In this document: positions 42,722 to 51,502 of the stretch, piece after piece
Layout of the letters: each line of letters starts with the position of its first letter
Numbering within the stretch: position 1 is the first letter of the stretch
From: CAYJFG01 sp051881695
GTDB lineage: Bacteria; Bacillota; Clostridia; Oscillospirales; Acutalibacteraceae
DNA length: 64,000 nt
NCBI GenBank assembly: GCA_051881695.1
Contig: JBJEQJ010000042.1
Location: 1 to 64,000 of the forward strand
Direction: 5' to 3'
Translations under genes and position numbers: made by a program
Notes under the pieces: model-generated
The model's database searches: none
Seen by the model: the letters and a program-made list of their open reading frames with translations, nothing else
What the model was told of the DNA's origin: nothing

Positions 42722-44432
42722 AATTTCCAATAACGATAATATGCCGGAGCAGGATATACAACAACAGCCGACAGCAAATGAACAAACACAGGATGAACAG
42801 GCAACAGTAAAGCAAAGTGAAAGGGATATTCCTGCCGACACATCACAGCCTGAAGGCTTTGCAAAAAAAGCGGAGGAAGCTTCAGCTGCGGCAGAAGATT
42901 TGGATAATCATACCGATATACAGCAGGAAGCCTTTGAAAATGCACAGCAGTTTAACAAACCGCCCGTAAGCGAACAGCCACAGTATGCAGCGCAGCAGAG
43001 CGTTAATGACTTTGACCCGTATAAAACCGTAGGTGCAAATGCTTACGCAGGCTATACCGGTAACGGCAACACCAACTATAACAATGCAGGGTATAGCCAA
43101 TATTACTATAATCCGGTAACGGGACAGCCGTATTATGTTCCCAATAATGCAAAGCCGCCGAAAAAGAAAATGAGTAAGGGAATGAAAGCGTTTATTGCAG
43201 GCGCAATAGCTCTTTTGGTAATTGCAGTAGGTGCAGTTTCAACGCTTGCTTTTATTGCAGTTCAAAGCGGAGAAAATATGTTTTCGTCATTAATGCCGAA
43301 GATAAATAACAGGGATTATAACGGCTCAACCCCATTCGATGATATTTTTGGCAAAGATAAAGACAAAAATGAAAGTAACAGCAACGATGACGGTTCAGGC
43401 TCAAGCAGCAGTGACGATGCCTCGTCAAAGCCGAATGCGGTAAATCCCGACGGACCGCAGATAGCTCTTGAAGGCCAGCCAAGGGACATAAACGACAGCG
43501 ACAATTACACCGCACAAAAGGCATTTGCAAAGGCGTCGGCTTCTACTGTGGGCGTAGTTGTTACGGCAAGCGAAAGCAACAGCACCGGCGGCGAGGGAAG
43601 CGGAATTGTAATAAGCGAGGACGGCTATATTATAACGAACAGCCACGTAATAAATAATTCAAAGCAGTACAAGGTAAGCGTTGTTATAGATGAAGAAACA
43701 TACTCGGCAGAGGTTGTAGGCTACGATTCACGCACAGACCTTGCAGTGCTGAAAATTAATCCGTCCAAAAAGCTTACAGCCGCCGAATTTGCAAATTCAG
43801 ACGAGCTGTCAATCGGTCAGGAGGTTGCGGCAATCGGCAATCCCGGCGGAATTAAATTTTCAAACTCAATAACAAAGGGGATAGTTTCTGCTCTTAACAG
43901 AACGGTTAAAGAGGGAGGAAATGTAGCGTATATTCAAACTGACGCGGCTATAAACCCCGGTAACTCCGGCGGACCGCTTATTAATATGAACGGTCAGGTT
44001 GTGGGTATAAATACAATAAAGATTGTTAATACGCAGTACGAGGGTATGGGCTTTGCCATACCAAGTGTGACGGTAAAGGAAATAGTTGACGATATTATCT
44101 CCACAGGCTATGTGTCCGGCAGATGCAGGCTTGGAATAAGAGGCGCCGAGGTTACGCAGTATCAGGCACAGCTTTACGGTGTTCCGCAGGGAATACTAAT
44201 AGGCGCTTTTGACGATGACTGTACTCTTCCTGCTCTCGGAGTGGAGGAGGAAGATATAATTACCTCAATCGGCGGCGTAAAAATAACAAGCCTTTCACAG
44301 CTTTATGCCCAGCTTGAAAAGTACGAACCCGGCGACAAGGCAGAGCTTGAAATTTACCGTATGGCAGACGGCACAGGAAAAGACAAAACCTTTACGGTTA
44401 AGGCTGTGCTGCTTCCGGACAACGGAGATTAA
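42714..44432 (+). CDS. htrA: Membrane-anchored HtrA/DegP-family serine protease with PDZ domain
   Basis: 572 aa. Long Gln/Asn-rich cytoplasmic N-terminus (about 150), one transmembrane helix (158-182), acidic Ser/Asp linker, trypsin-like domain with His311 (TNSHVI), Asp342 (RTDLAVL) and Ser418 (GNSGGPL), then a C-terminal PDZ (about 470-565). Degrades misfolded envelope proteins outside the membrane. Being in one unit with the kinase suggests a CssRS-like envelope-stress circuit. The ATG follows GAGGAGGAA. Confidence 0.95.
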   Translation: MSEISNNDNMPEQDIQQQPTANEQTQDEQATVKQSERDIPADTSQPEGFAKKAEEASAAAEDLDNHTDIQQEAFENAQQFNKPPVSEQPQYAAQQSVNDFDPYKTVGANAYAGYTGNGNTNYNNAGYSQYYYNPVTGQPYYVPNNAKPPKKKMSKGMKAFIAGAIALLVIAVGAVSTLAFIAVQSGENMFSSLMPKINNRDYNGSTPFDDIFGKDKDKNESNSNDDGSGSSSSDDASSKPNAVNPDGPQIALEGQPRDINDSDNYTAQKAFAKASASTVGVVVTASESNSTGGEGSGIVISEDGYIITNSHVINNSKQYKVSVVIDEETYSAEVVGYDSRTDLAVLKINPSKKLTAAEFANSDELSIGQEVAAIGNPGGIKFSNSITKGIVSALNRTVKEGGNVAYIQTDAAINPGNSGGPLINMNGQVVGINTIKIVNTQYEGMGFAIPSVTVKEIVDDIISTGYVSGRCRLGIRGAEVTQYQAQLYGVPQGILIGAFDDDCTLPALGVEEEDIITSIGGVKITSLSQLYAQLEKYEPGDKAELEIYRMADGTGKDKTFTVKAVLLPDNGD

Positions 44433-44480
44433 TAACATTTAAAACAAATCGGTAAATCAAAATAACAGAAATATAAAAAT

Positions 44481-44518
44481 CCGCCGCAGGGAAAGCTAGT
44501 TTTTACCCTGCGGCGGCT
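44481..44518 (+). terminator. Terminator after htrA
   Basis: Perfect 11-bp stem CCGCCGCAGGG/CCCTGCGGCGG. The plus-strand T-run is poor. Confidence 0.6.
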
Positions 44519-44585
44519 GTCATTGGAAATCACTAATATTGTCAATATTAAAATACAAATAAAGTGTGTTTTTATTGAGAATATT

Positions 44586-44605
44586 CCAACTATAATAGTA
44601 GTTGG
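44586..44605 (+). promoter_or_regulatory. Inverted repeat containing the -10 box of the XRE gene
   Basis: CCAACTA (44586-44592) and TAGTTGG (44599-44605) surround TATAAT (44591-44596), 12 bp before the regulator's ATG. An HTH protein bound here would cover the -10, so it is a candidate autoregulatory operator. No good -35 is seen. Confidence 0.5.
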
Positions 44606-44616
44606 AGGCGGTCTGT

Positions 44617-44937
44617 ATGGAATTGCATAATCTTGGAAACAGAATAAGAGCCGTGCGGCAAAGCAGAGGAATAACGCAGGAACAGCTTGCCGAAAGAGTT
44701 GACATATCAACAAACTTTATGAGCCTTATAGAAAACGGCAGAAATATGAGCGTTGAAACGCTTGTGAAAATTGCAGATGTGCTTGGAGTAACTGTTGATT
44801 ATCTTCTGAGCGATACAATGCAGCTGCACAGCGATAAAATACTTACGCAAATATCACAGAGCCTGTCAAGCCTGTGCGATGAAGAAAAGCTGTTTTTTCT
44901 CAATATGATTAAGCAGTACAAGGACATAAAAAAATAA
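44617..44937 (+). CDS. XRE-family transcriptional regulator
   Basis: 106 aa. Residues 4-60 form a Cro/CI-type helix-turn-helix: LGNRIRAVRQSRGITQEQLA, VDISTNFMSLIENG, VETLVKIADVLGVTVDYLL. The C-terminal 45 residues are helical and probably dimerise. Start ATG 44617 after TTGGAGGCG. Single gene, followed by a weak hairpin. Targets unknown apart from its own promoter. Confidence 0.88.
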   Translation: MELHNLGNRIRAVRQSRGITQEQLAERVDISTNFMSLIENGRNMSVETLVKIADVLGVTVDYLLSDTMQLHSDKILTQISQSLSSLCDEEKLFFLNMIKQYKDIKK

Positions 44938-44975
44938 ACGGCGGTTTCTGATTTGGTGAAATCGTCGTTTTTATT
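44935..44975 (+). terminator. Terminator after the XRE gene
   Basis: AAACGGCGGTTTC / GAAATCGTCGTTT stem with G-T pairs, then TTTTATTTTATTT. Confidence 0.6.
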
Positions 44976-45026
44976 TTATTTGAGTATGTTCTACCTGTAT
45001 TTTGTTAAAAAATTATCATTCTTTCC

Positions 45027-45055
45027 TTGAAAAAACAGTAACAGAGGATTATAAT
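45027..45055 (+). promoter_or_regulatory. Promoter of the fumarase operon
   Basis: TTGAAA (45027-45032), 17 bp, TATAAT (45050-45055), 48 bp before the start codon. Confidence 0.75.
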
Positions 45056-45073
45056 AAAAGGACAATTTGTTTC

Positions 45074-45105
45074 AAGGGGTGAACGGGAATTTCCCGTATA
45101 TTATG
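45074..45105 (+). promoter_or_regulatory. Ribosome binding site separated from the start by a hairpin
   Basis: AAGGGGTGA (45074-45082) is followed directly by the stem-loop ACGGGA ATT TCCCGT (45083-45097) and ATATT before ATG 45103. Linear spacing is about 20 bases; folding the 15-base hairpin would bring the site to a normal distance. Confidence 0.5.
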
Positions 45106-45972
45106 GAAAAAACCGAAATTAACGGCTTCAGAGCCATTAAAGCACAGGAAATTACAGATACGGTAAAAAAACTGTTTATGGACTGTAATTACTATATAGG
45201 GCAGGATATAACGGACGCGCTTGAAAAGGCGGCCAAGAGCGAGAAATCTCCCGTAGGCAAAAGCGTTTTGTCACAGCTTATGGAAAATAACGAAATTGCA
45301 AAAAACGAGCAGATACCAATCTGCCAGGATACAGGTATGGCGGTGCTGTTTGTAGAATACGGCGATAAGGTTATTGTTGAGGACGGCAGCTTTAACGATG
45401 CAGTTGAAGAGGGCGTAAGGCAGGCATACAGCGAAGGGTACCTTAGAAAAAGCGTTGTTTCCGACCCTGTGTTTGACAGAGTGAACACAAAGGATAACAC
45501 ACCTGCCGTTATTCATACAACCATAGTGCCGGGCAGAAAAATATCCTTTCTTGTCGGCGGCAAGGGCTTTGGCAGTGAAAATATGTCGGCAATAAAAATG
45601 CTTGCTCCGTCCTACGGCGTTGAGGGTGTAAAGCAGTTTGTGCTGGATACTGTCAGAAACGCAGGGCCTAATCCGTGTCCTCCGATAGTTGTAGGCGTTG
45701 GAATAGGCGGTACCTTTGAAAAGGCGGCACAGCTTGCAAAAAAAGCAACGCTCAGAGCTATAGATACGGAAAACAGCGATGAAAGATATGCAAGGCTTGA
45801 AAAAGAGCTTTTGGAAAGCATAAATAAAATGGGCTTCGGCCCGGCAGGTCTTGGCGGCAGTACAACGGCACTTGGAGTTAATATAGAAACATACCCAACG
45901 CATATTGCAGGTATGCCGGTTGCCGTAAATATCTGCTGTCACGCTGCAAGACATAAAAGCGCAGTAATTTAA
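45103..45972 (+). CDS. Fumarate hydratase, class I, alpha subunit
   Basis: 289 aa. Catalytic subunit of a two-subunit, 4Fe-4S fumarase (also resembles L-tartrate dehydratase alpha). Cluster cysteines fit PICQDTGMAV, GPNPCPPIVVG and the terminal NICCHAARHKSAVI. Interconverts fumarate and malate; oxygen-sensitive. Start chosen at ATG 45103 (MEKTEING). The beta subunit follows 36 bp on. Confidence 0.92.
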   Translation: MEKTEINGFRAIKAQEITDTVKKLFMDCNYYIGQDITDALEKAAKSEKSPVGKSVLSQLMENNEIAKNEQIPICQDTGMAVLFVEYGDKVIVEDGSFNDAVEEGVRQAYSEGYLRKSVVSDPVFDRVNTKDNTPAVIHTTIVPGRKISFLVGGKGFGSENMSAIKMLAPSYGVEGVKQFVLDTVRNAGPNPCPPIVVGVGIGGTFEKAAQLAKKATLRAIDTENSDERYARLEKELLESINKMGFGPAGLGGSTTALGVNIETYPTHIAGMPVAVNICCHAARHKSAVI

Positions 45973-46008
45973 AAGGACAGCTCCGTTTTGAAAGGAATGA
46001 TAAAGATA

Positions 46009-46563
46009 ATGAAAAGATTGACGCTTCCGCTGAGCGAAGAGGATATTATGAGCTTAAAGGCAGGCGACAGCGTGCTGCTGAGCGGACAAATGCTGACAGG
46101 CAGAGATGCAGCGCATAAAAGACTTTACGAGCTTATAAAAAGCGGTAAGGAGCTGCCCGTTGATATAAATGGAGAAACAATTTATTATGTAGGTCCGGCA
46201 CCTGCAAAACCGGGCTACGCCGTTGGTCCGGCAGGACCTACCTCAAGCTACAGAATGGATAAGTACACACCGGATTTGCTGGACTTAGGCTTAAAGGGTA
46301 TTATCGGCAAGGGTGCAAGAAGCAGTGAGGTGGCAGCTTCCATAATTAAAAACAAAGCGGTATATTTCGCCGCAATAGGCGGTGCCGCGGCGCTTATAGC
46401 CAAAAGCATAAAAAGCGAAGAAATTATATGCTATGAGGATTTGGGCACAGAGGCGGTGCGTAGATATACGGTTGAGGATTTTCCGTGTATTGTTGCAATA
46501 GACTGCTTCGGCGGAAACGTGTATGAAACAGGCGCCGGGGAGTATAACACAGAGCAGGAATGA
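46009..46563 (+). CDS. Fumarate hydratase, class I, beta subunit
   Basis: 184 aa with the beta-subunit motifs KAGDSVLLSGQMLTGRDAAH, YVGPAPAKPGYAVGPAGPTS and RMDKYTPDLLDLG. Pairs with the alpha subunit. Start ATG 46009 (MKRLTLP), 12 bases after AAAGGA, a spacing this genome uses often; upstream in-frame ATG 45997 touches that site. Tartrate dehydratase cannot be excluded by sequence reading alone. Confidence 0.92.
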   Translation: MKRLTLPLSEEDIMSLKAGDSVLLSGQMLTGRDAAHKRLYELIKSGKELPVDINGETIYYVGPAPAKPGYAVGPAGPTSSYRMDKYTPDLLDLGLKGIIGKGARSSEVAASIIKNKAVYFAAIGGAAALIAKSIKSEEIICYEDLGTEAVRRYTVEDFPCIVAIDCFGGNVYETGAGEYNTEQE

Positions 46564-46578
46564 TTTAAGCTTAAAATA

Positions 46579-46620
46579 CAAAAATAACGCAGTGTGATAT
46601 GCTCCGCTGCGTTTTATTTG
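46579..46620 (+). terminator. Terminator after the fumarase genes
   Basis: AAATAACGCAG / CTGCGTTTTATTT stem with 14-base loop. Confidence 0.65.
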
Positions 46621-46688
46621 ACTTGACAGGTAAAAAAATGTAGAATATACAGAGATGCGTATTAAAAAACGGAGGGAATGAGCGATAA

Positions 46689-47924
46689 ATGACGAATTGC
46701 GAAAGAAATGCCTTGCTTTTGTCCTGCCTTTCCGTATATAAAAGGCTTCTTGACGACAGCGTTATAAATGCGCTGTATATGCTTTTGAAGGCTCAAAGCA
46801 AGGGTAAGGAGAATTTTGTGGCGGCGTGGAGCAGCTTTTTTTCTGAGCTTTGTAAAAAAGGCTGTGCCGATAATCTGTCCGGTTATGTAACAAAAGCAGT
46901 TCTGTATGATGAAAATCCGTTTACTATAGCGGCGGCAGGAGCAAAAACAGATGAGCTGCCAATTGCTGTGGAAAAAGCTGCCTTAAACGATTTGACTGTT
47001 TTAAAAAATATCGGCAGGATAACGCCGCAGGACATTTTAAGTGAATATTTGTATAAGGACGAGCTTTCCCCGGTAGCTGAAAGTTTGCCTTTATGGGAAT
47101 GCGGCAGGGCAGACGGCGCACTTTATCAGCAGGGGGAGCTTCTTGAAAATATTAAAGGCTTTCACAAAAGCAGCGGCTGCGGCATTTTTGCACGCTACCG
47201 GGCGTTTATATGGCGTGACGGGGATATATGCCCGGTACATCACCCGGATGTTATAACGCTTAATGATTTAAAGGGTTACGAATACCAACGCAATTTGGTG
47301 CTTAATAATACCGGAGCATTTTTAAAGGGATTAAGTGCAAATAACTGTCTGCTTTACGGCGATAAGGGTACCGGTAAATCATCAACAGTAAAGGCTGTTT
47401 TAAACAAGCATTATAAGGACGGCTTACGAATTGTGGAAATGCCTAAGGAAAGGCTTTGTGATTTTCCTCTGCTTGTTGATAAAATTGCACCGGTGCCGAT
47501 GAAGTTTATAATATATATTGACGATTTGTCTTTTCAAAAGCAAGACGACCGATATGCCTCGCTTAAAGCGGTGTTGGAGGGAGGACTTGCGGCAAGACCG
47601 AAAAATACGCTTATTTACGCAACGTCAAACAGGCGGCATCTTGTGAAAGAGAGCTTCTCCGACAGAGACGGCGACGATTTACACCGCAACGATACAATAC
47701 AGGAAAGCCTGTCGCTTGCAGACCGCTTCGGTCTTTCGGTAAACTTTGCTGCTCCGGACAAACAGCGTTATCTGAGTATAGTTAAGGCGCTTGCACAGCA
47801 AAGAGGCATTGAAAAAGAGGAAAACGAGCTTTATATGCTTGCAGAGCGTTGGGCGCTTGAAAGAGGCGGACGTTCTCCAAGATGTGCAAGGCAGTTTATT
47901 GACTCTATGTTTACGGAAAAATGA
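46689..47924 (+). CDS. DUF815 family AAA-type ATPase
   Basis: 411 aa. An N-terminal helical region of about 190 residues leads to a C-terminal P-loop domain: Walker A GDKGTGKSSTVK, Walker B FIIYIDDLSFQ, sensor 1 LIYATSNRRHL, arginine-rich SLADRFGLSV region and RSPRCARQFID end, as in DUF815 proteins. Role unsettled in the family. It overlaps the next gene's open frame and is 14 bp upstream of its start, so probably co-transcribed. Confidence 0.88.
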   Translation: MTNCERNALLLSCLSVYKRLLDDSVINALYMLLKAQSKGKENFVAAWSSFFSELCKKGCADNLSGYVTKAVLYDENPFTIAAAGAKTDELPIAVEKAALNDLTVLKNIGRITPQDILSEYLYKDELSPVAESLPLWECGRADGALYQQGELLENIKGFHKSSGCGIFARYRAFIWRDGDICPVHHPDVITLNDLKGYEYQRNLVLNNTGAFLKGLSANNCLLYGDKGTGKSSTVKAVLNKHYKDGLRIVEMPKERLCDFPLLVDKIAPVPMKFIIYIDDLSFQKQDDRYASLKAVLEGGLAARPKNTLIYATSNRRHLVKESFSDRDGDDLHRNDTIQESLSLADRFGLSVNFAAPDKQRYLSIVKALAQQRGIEKEENELYMLAERWALERGGRSPRCARQFIDSMFTEK

Positions 47925-47938
47925 AAGGAGTTTTTATT

Positions 47939-49156
47939 ATGAAAAATATAAAGAGAGCTTTGGCGGTTATGCTTGCGGTATGTATGGCGCTTTCGTTTGC
48001 CGCCTGCAATTTAACAGCCGATAAGCAGGAAAGCGAATATCCTGTTGAAATAGGACACAGCGTTATTCTGGAAAAGCCGCAAAAGGTAGTTGTGCTGTGC
48101 GACAGCGTTGCAGATATACTCATAGCCTGCGGATACGAAAACAAGGTAACGGCTAAAAGCGACGAATGTGCACAGGAGGAGCTTAAGGACGTTCAGTCAG
48201 TCGGCTCAAAGCTAAGCCCTGCTACAGCGGATATTATAAAGCTTAACCCCAATGTTATATTTGCCGACAAAAACCTGCCGTACGAGCAGTACAAAACATA
48301 CACGGACGCAGGAATTACCGTTTTGCGTATGGTAAAGGCTCAAACACAAGAGGAGCTTGTTACTCTTTATAAAAACATTTGCTCGGTAGTAGACGGCAAA
48401 ATAAGCGGAGCAAAAAAGGGTGAAGCTACAGTTAACGAGATAATAAGCAAAATTGAAAAATACTCAGGTGAATTGCCCGACAGAGATACAATTCCCACTG
48501 CGTGCTATCTGTTCGACCTTGAGGGCAACGCAGTAACGGGCGATATGTACGCAAGCACAATAATGGGATATTCAGGCGCAAATAATATAGCGGCTGATTT
48601 AACAGGCGGAAAGCTTACCTTTGAGCAGATTAAGAAAAGTAACCCAAAGTACATTTTCTGTGCCGCAGGTGTTAAAGAAAGAATTGCAACTAATGTGGAT
48701 TATAAGTCTGTATACGCAGTGAAAACAGGCGGAGTTTTTGAAATGCCGCAGGAATATATTACACGTCAGGGCAATACCCTGAGCAAGGCAGTTAAATATA
48801 TGAGCAGAAAGATATTCCCCACTCTCGGCGGTAATAAACCAAAGGCAGACGGAAGCCTTGCAAAGGAATACGAGGTTGAAATAAACGACGATACCTCCGC
48901 ACAGCCGGAGGAAAGCAGCAGCCTTGTTAAGGCTGTGCAGACAAGGCTTAGCGATTTGGGGTATTGGCAAAGCGAAGAAATCACCGGCTATTTCGGAGCG
49001 CTTACGGAAAGCGCGGTAAAAAGCTTTAAGCAGGCAAACGGGCTTGACAGCTCAAAGGCAGAGCTTAGCAAAAATGATTTGCTCGTGCTTTTCTCCAAAA
49101 CCGCAATAGCAAGAGAAGTAATAGATTCACCTCAGACGCAGACAAATGAACAATAG
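47939..49156 (+). CDS. Periplasmic-binding-protein-like lipoprotein fused to a peptidoglycan-binding domain
   Basis: 405 aa. Lipoprotein signal with lipobox LSFAAC (Cys23). Residues about 37-297 resemble cobalamin/iron-siderophore binding proteins (class III): VVVLCDSVADILIACGYENK, SVGSKLSPATADIIKLNPNVI, GANNIAADLTGGKLTFEQIK. Residues about 328-385 are a PG_binding_1-type domain (VKAVQTRLSDLGYW, GYFGALTESAVKSFKQANGL). No ABC permease or ATPase is adjacent. The ATG 47939 follows AAAGGAG. Ligand unknown; it may be tethered to the wall rather than feed a transporter. Confidence 0.85.
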   Translation: MKNIKRALAVMLAVCMALSFAACNLTADKQESEYPVEIGHSVILEKPQKVVVLCDSVADILIACGYENKVTAKSDECAQEELKDVQSVGSKLSPATADIIKLNPNVIFADKNLPYEQYKTYTDAGITVLRMVKAQTQEELVTLYKNICSVVDGKISGAKKGEATVNEIISKIEKYSGELPDRDTIPTACYLFDLEGNAVTGDMYASTIMGYSGANNIAADLTGGKLTFEQIKKSNPKYIFCAAGVKERIATNVDYKSVYAVKTGGVFEMPQEYITRQGNTLSKAVKYMSRKIFPTLGGNKPKADGSLAKEYEVEINDDTSAQPEESSSLVKAVQTRLSDLGYWQSEEITGYFGALTESAVKSFKQANGLDSSKAELSKNDLLVLFSKTAIAREVIDSPQTQTNEQ

Positions 49157-49186
49157 AAGATAAAAATCAAGAATATAGTATAAAAT

Positions 49187-49227
49187 AAGCTGTATCAAAA
49201 CGAAAGCGTTTCGCTTTGGTACAGCTT
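49187..49227 (+). terminator. Terminator after the binding lipoprotein
   Basis: Long near-perfect stem AAGCTGTATCAAAACGAAA / TTTCGCTTTGGTACAGCTT with 3-base loop. Confidence 0.75.
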
Positions 49228-49364
49228 TGTAGTTCAGCCGGAAAATAAAATAATTCCATTGTATAAAAAAGCATTGAACATTTGTCGTATTTATGTAATA
49301 ATAGTAATATCATTTTGCAGATTTAATGATATTTTTAACAATTTTTAAGTTTAGGAGTAATCGT

Positions 49365-50741
49365 ATGAAACACGAGAGAAGTAATTTTTCAAGCCGCATA
49401 GGCTTTGTTCTGGCGGCGTCAGGCTCGGCAGTCGGGCTTGGCAACATATGGCGCTTTCCGTACCTTGCGGCGCAGTACGGCGGCGGTATATTTTTACTTG
49501 TATATCTTATTTTAGCGGTGACGTTCGGGTTTACATTGATGATAACTGAAATTGCCATAGGCCGCAAAACAAAGCTTTCGTGCATAGGCGCGTATAAAAA
49601 GCTTGATAAGCGCTTTGGCTTTTTAGGTTGGATTGCATCAATTATTCCTGTGATAATCGTTCCGTACTACTGCGTTATAGGCGGATGGATTTTAAAGTAT
49701 CTGGCAGAATTTTTAACGGGCGGCGGAAGTGCCGTTGCAGACAACGCAGAAAATTATTTTAATAATTTCATAAGCGCCGGACAAAACGGAATTTTGCAAA
49801 ACCCAATGCTGTGGTTTGTTCTTTTTGTACTTGCTAACTCCGCCGTTGTAATTTTCGGCGTACAAAAGGGAATAGAAAAGGTAAGCAAAATAGTAATGCC
49901 GATTTTGGTGGTGTTATCTATTGTTGTTGCAGCGTTTGCTCTTACTATGCCGGGCGCATTAGACGGTGTAAAATATTACTTAATGCCCGATTTTTCAAAA
50001 TTTTCACCTATGACTGTGCTTGCGGCGATGGGTCAGCTTTTTTACTCAATGTCGCTTGCTATGGGTATTATGATAACCTATGGCTCTTATATGAAAAAAG
50101 AGGACGATCTGGAACGCTCTGTTACGCAGATTGAAATATTCGATACGTTAATTGCGTTTATTGCCGGACTTATGATTATACCGGCAGTGTTTGCCTTTTC
50201 CGGAGGAGATGAATCGGCTCTCGGCAAGGGACCGGGACTTATGTTCATTACGCTTCCGAAGGTTTTTGAGCAAATGCAGTTCGGGCAGATTATCGGTACT
50301 GTGTTCTTTTTACTTGTGCTGTTTGCCGCACTCACATCGTCAATTTCACTTATGGAAACTGTTGTATCTATAATTCAGGATAAGCTTCACTGGGGACGAA
50401 TTAAAAGCACCGTTGTTGTAACAATAGGCATTCTGCTTTTGGGAACGCTCTCCTGCCTTGGCTACGGTCCGCTTTCTGCAATTCAGATATTCGGCAAGTC
50501 CTTCCTGGACTTCTTCGACTTTATCTCAAACTCCCTGCTTATGCCTGTTGTGGCTTTGCTTACCTGCATACTTATCGGCAGAGTTGTGGGTACAAAATTT
50601 GTGTCTGATGAGGTAAGGCTTTCGGGAAAATTCAGAAGAGAAAAGCTGTTTAAGGTAATGGTGCGCTGGATTGCGCCGATTTGCATAATCGCCATTTTGC
50701 TGGCTTCGGTTGCCGAGGGAATGGGATGGCTTAATTTCTAA
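49365..50741 (+). CDS. Sodium-dependent transporter, NSS/SLC6 family
   Basis: 458 aa with 11-12 predicted helices. N-terminal FSSRIGFVLAASGSAVGLGNIWRFPYLAAQYGGG is the NSS signature forming substrate and Na+ sites in TM1; further hallmarks PYYCVIGGWIL and FYSMSLAMGIMITYGSYMKK (TM6). Imports an amino acid or related amine with Na+. Length fits the bacterial LeuT/TnaT type. Start ATG 49365 after TTTAGGAG; earlier in-frame starts lack a site. Single-gene unit. Confidence 0.93.
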   Translation: MKHERSNFSSRIGFVLAASGSAVGLGNIWRFPYLAAQYGGGIFLLVYLILAVTFGFTLMITEIAIGRKTKLSCIGAYKKLDKRFGFLGWIASIIPVIIVPYYCVIGGWILKYLAEFLTGGGSAVADNAENYFNNFISAGQNGILQNPMLWFVLFVLANSAVVIFGVQKGIEKVSKIVMPILVVLSIVVAAFALTMPGALDGVKYYLMPDFSKFSPMTVLAAMGQLFYSMSLAMGIMITYGSYMKKEDDLERSVTQIEIFDTLIAFIAGLMIIPAVFAFSGGDESALGKGPGLMFITLPKVFEQMQFGQIIGTVFFLLVLFAALTSSISLMETVVSIIQDKLHWGRIKSTVVVTIGILLLGTLSCLGYGPLSAIQIFGKSFLDFFDFISNSLLMPVVALLTCILIGRVVGTKFVSDEVRLSGKFRREKLFKVMVRWIAPICIIAILLASVAEGMGWLNF

Positions 50742-50768
50742 CGTATATTAAAATAAAAGCAAAAGCAA

Positions 50769-50802
50769 AAGGAGCAGTCACGAATTTTTCGTCCTGCTCC
50801 TT
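50769..50802 (+). terminator. Terminator after the NSS transporter
   Basis: AAGGAGCA / TGCTCCTT stem with inner ACGAA/TTCGT pairing. It could also serve the convergent HEPN gene. Confidence 0.6.
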
Positions 50803-50846
50803 AATAATTATCCTTTTTAAACATCCTCGTTCGGATGTTTATCATT

Positions 50847-51210
50847 TCATGTTTCTTCATCTTGTTTATTGAGAATGTTTAAGCAGAAAACTCTTAAAGT
50901 TTCTGTGTCACTTTCCGCAGTTTCCCATACAGTTACCTCGTCAATTTTACCGTATTCATGAGCAACAACATTTCTCATCCCTCGTATTGCCTTCCAAGGA
51001 ATTGAATTATAGGTATTCTTGAAATCCTCGGAAAGCTTATTTGACAATTCGCCGATTTGCATTAGGCAAAGAGCAACAGCATTTCTGTAGGTCGGTATTT
51101 TTTTTGAAAGCATCAAATGAACGGTTGTATTCGTTGTGAGAAAAGTTGATTTCATCACAATATTTCAAGATTTTTTCAATGACCATGCGGTCACGCGCCT
51201 TTATCGGCAT
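50847..51210 (-). pseudogene. HEPN/DUF86-like gene interrupted by a frameshift
   Basis: From ATG 51210 (GAGGAGG upstream, 20-base overlap with the MNT gene) the frame reads MPIKARDRMVIEKILKYCDE, continuing FSHNEYNRSFDAFKK. At a run of eight A on the coding strand (51098-51105) it shifts; one base fewer would continue into IPTYRNAVALCLMQIGELSN and then the HEPN motif RNVVAHEYG (R-x4-H). The intact product would be about 120 aa, a DUF86/HepT-like RNase toxin. It may be a pseudogene, a phase-variable gene, or restored by slippage on the A8 run. Confidence 0.8.
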
Positions 51211-51502
51211 ATATCAAAACCTCCTCATTGGAAATTTTCTGTAAAAAGCTTTTCTCAAGACTGCCTGTAGTCAATAGATCAAGCTTCTTTTTAAAGCTTT
51301 CTTCAAGCTCACTGTACATAGCACCAAGCATTATCAACCCTTTCAGCCTACCTTTATCAATTCTCAAGTCAAGATCGCTGTCAGGCGTAGCCTCACCCCT
51401 TGCATAGGAGCCAAAAAGATATACATTTTCAACACCGTATTTTTCTGCAATAGGTGACACAATATCCTTTATTTCATTAATTGAATAAATCTTGTCTGTC
51501 AT
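51191..51502 (-). CDS. MNT-type nucleotidyltransferase (antitoxin of HEPN/MNT pair)
   Basis: 103 aa. The catalytic signature LFGSYARGEATPDSDLDL (about 29-46) carries GS and DxD of the minimal nucleotidyltransferase fold. In HepT/MntA modules this protein AMPylates or otherwise neutralises the HEPN toxin. GGGAGGG lies 9 bases before the ATG. It overlaps the following HEPN gene by 20 bases, typical for the pair. Confidence 0.88.
   Translation of the reverse strand: MTDKIYSINEIKDIVSPIAEKYGVENVYLFGSYARGEATPDSDLDLRIDKGRLKGLIMLGAMYSELEESFKKKLDLLTTGSLEKSFLQKISNEEVLIYADKGA

Noticed and set aside
45271..45954. 227-aa ORF antisense to the fumarase alpha gene
   Set aside because: Cysteine- and tyrosine-rich shadow frame of a well-supported gene; composition is not protein-like and no start signals.
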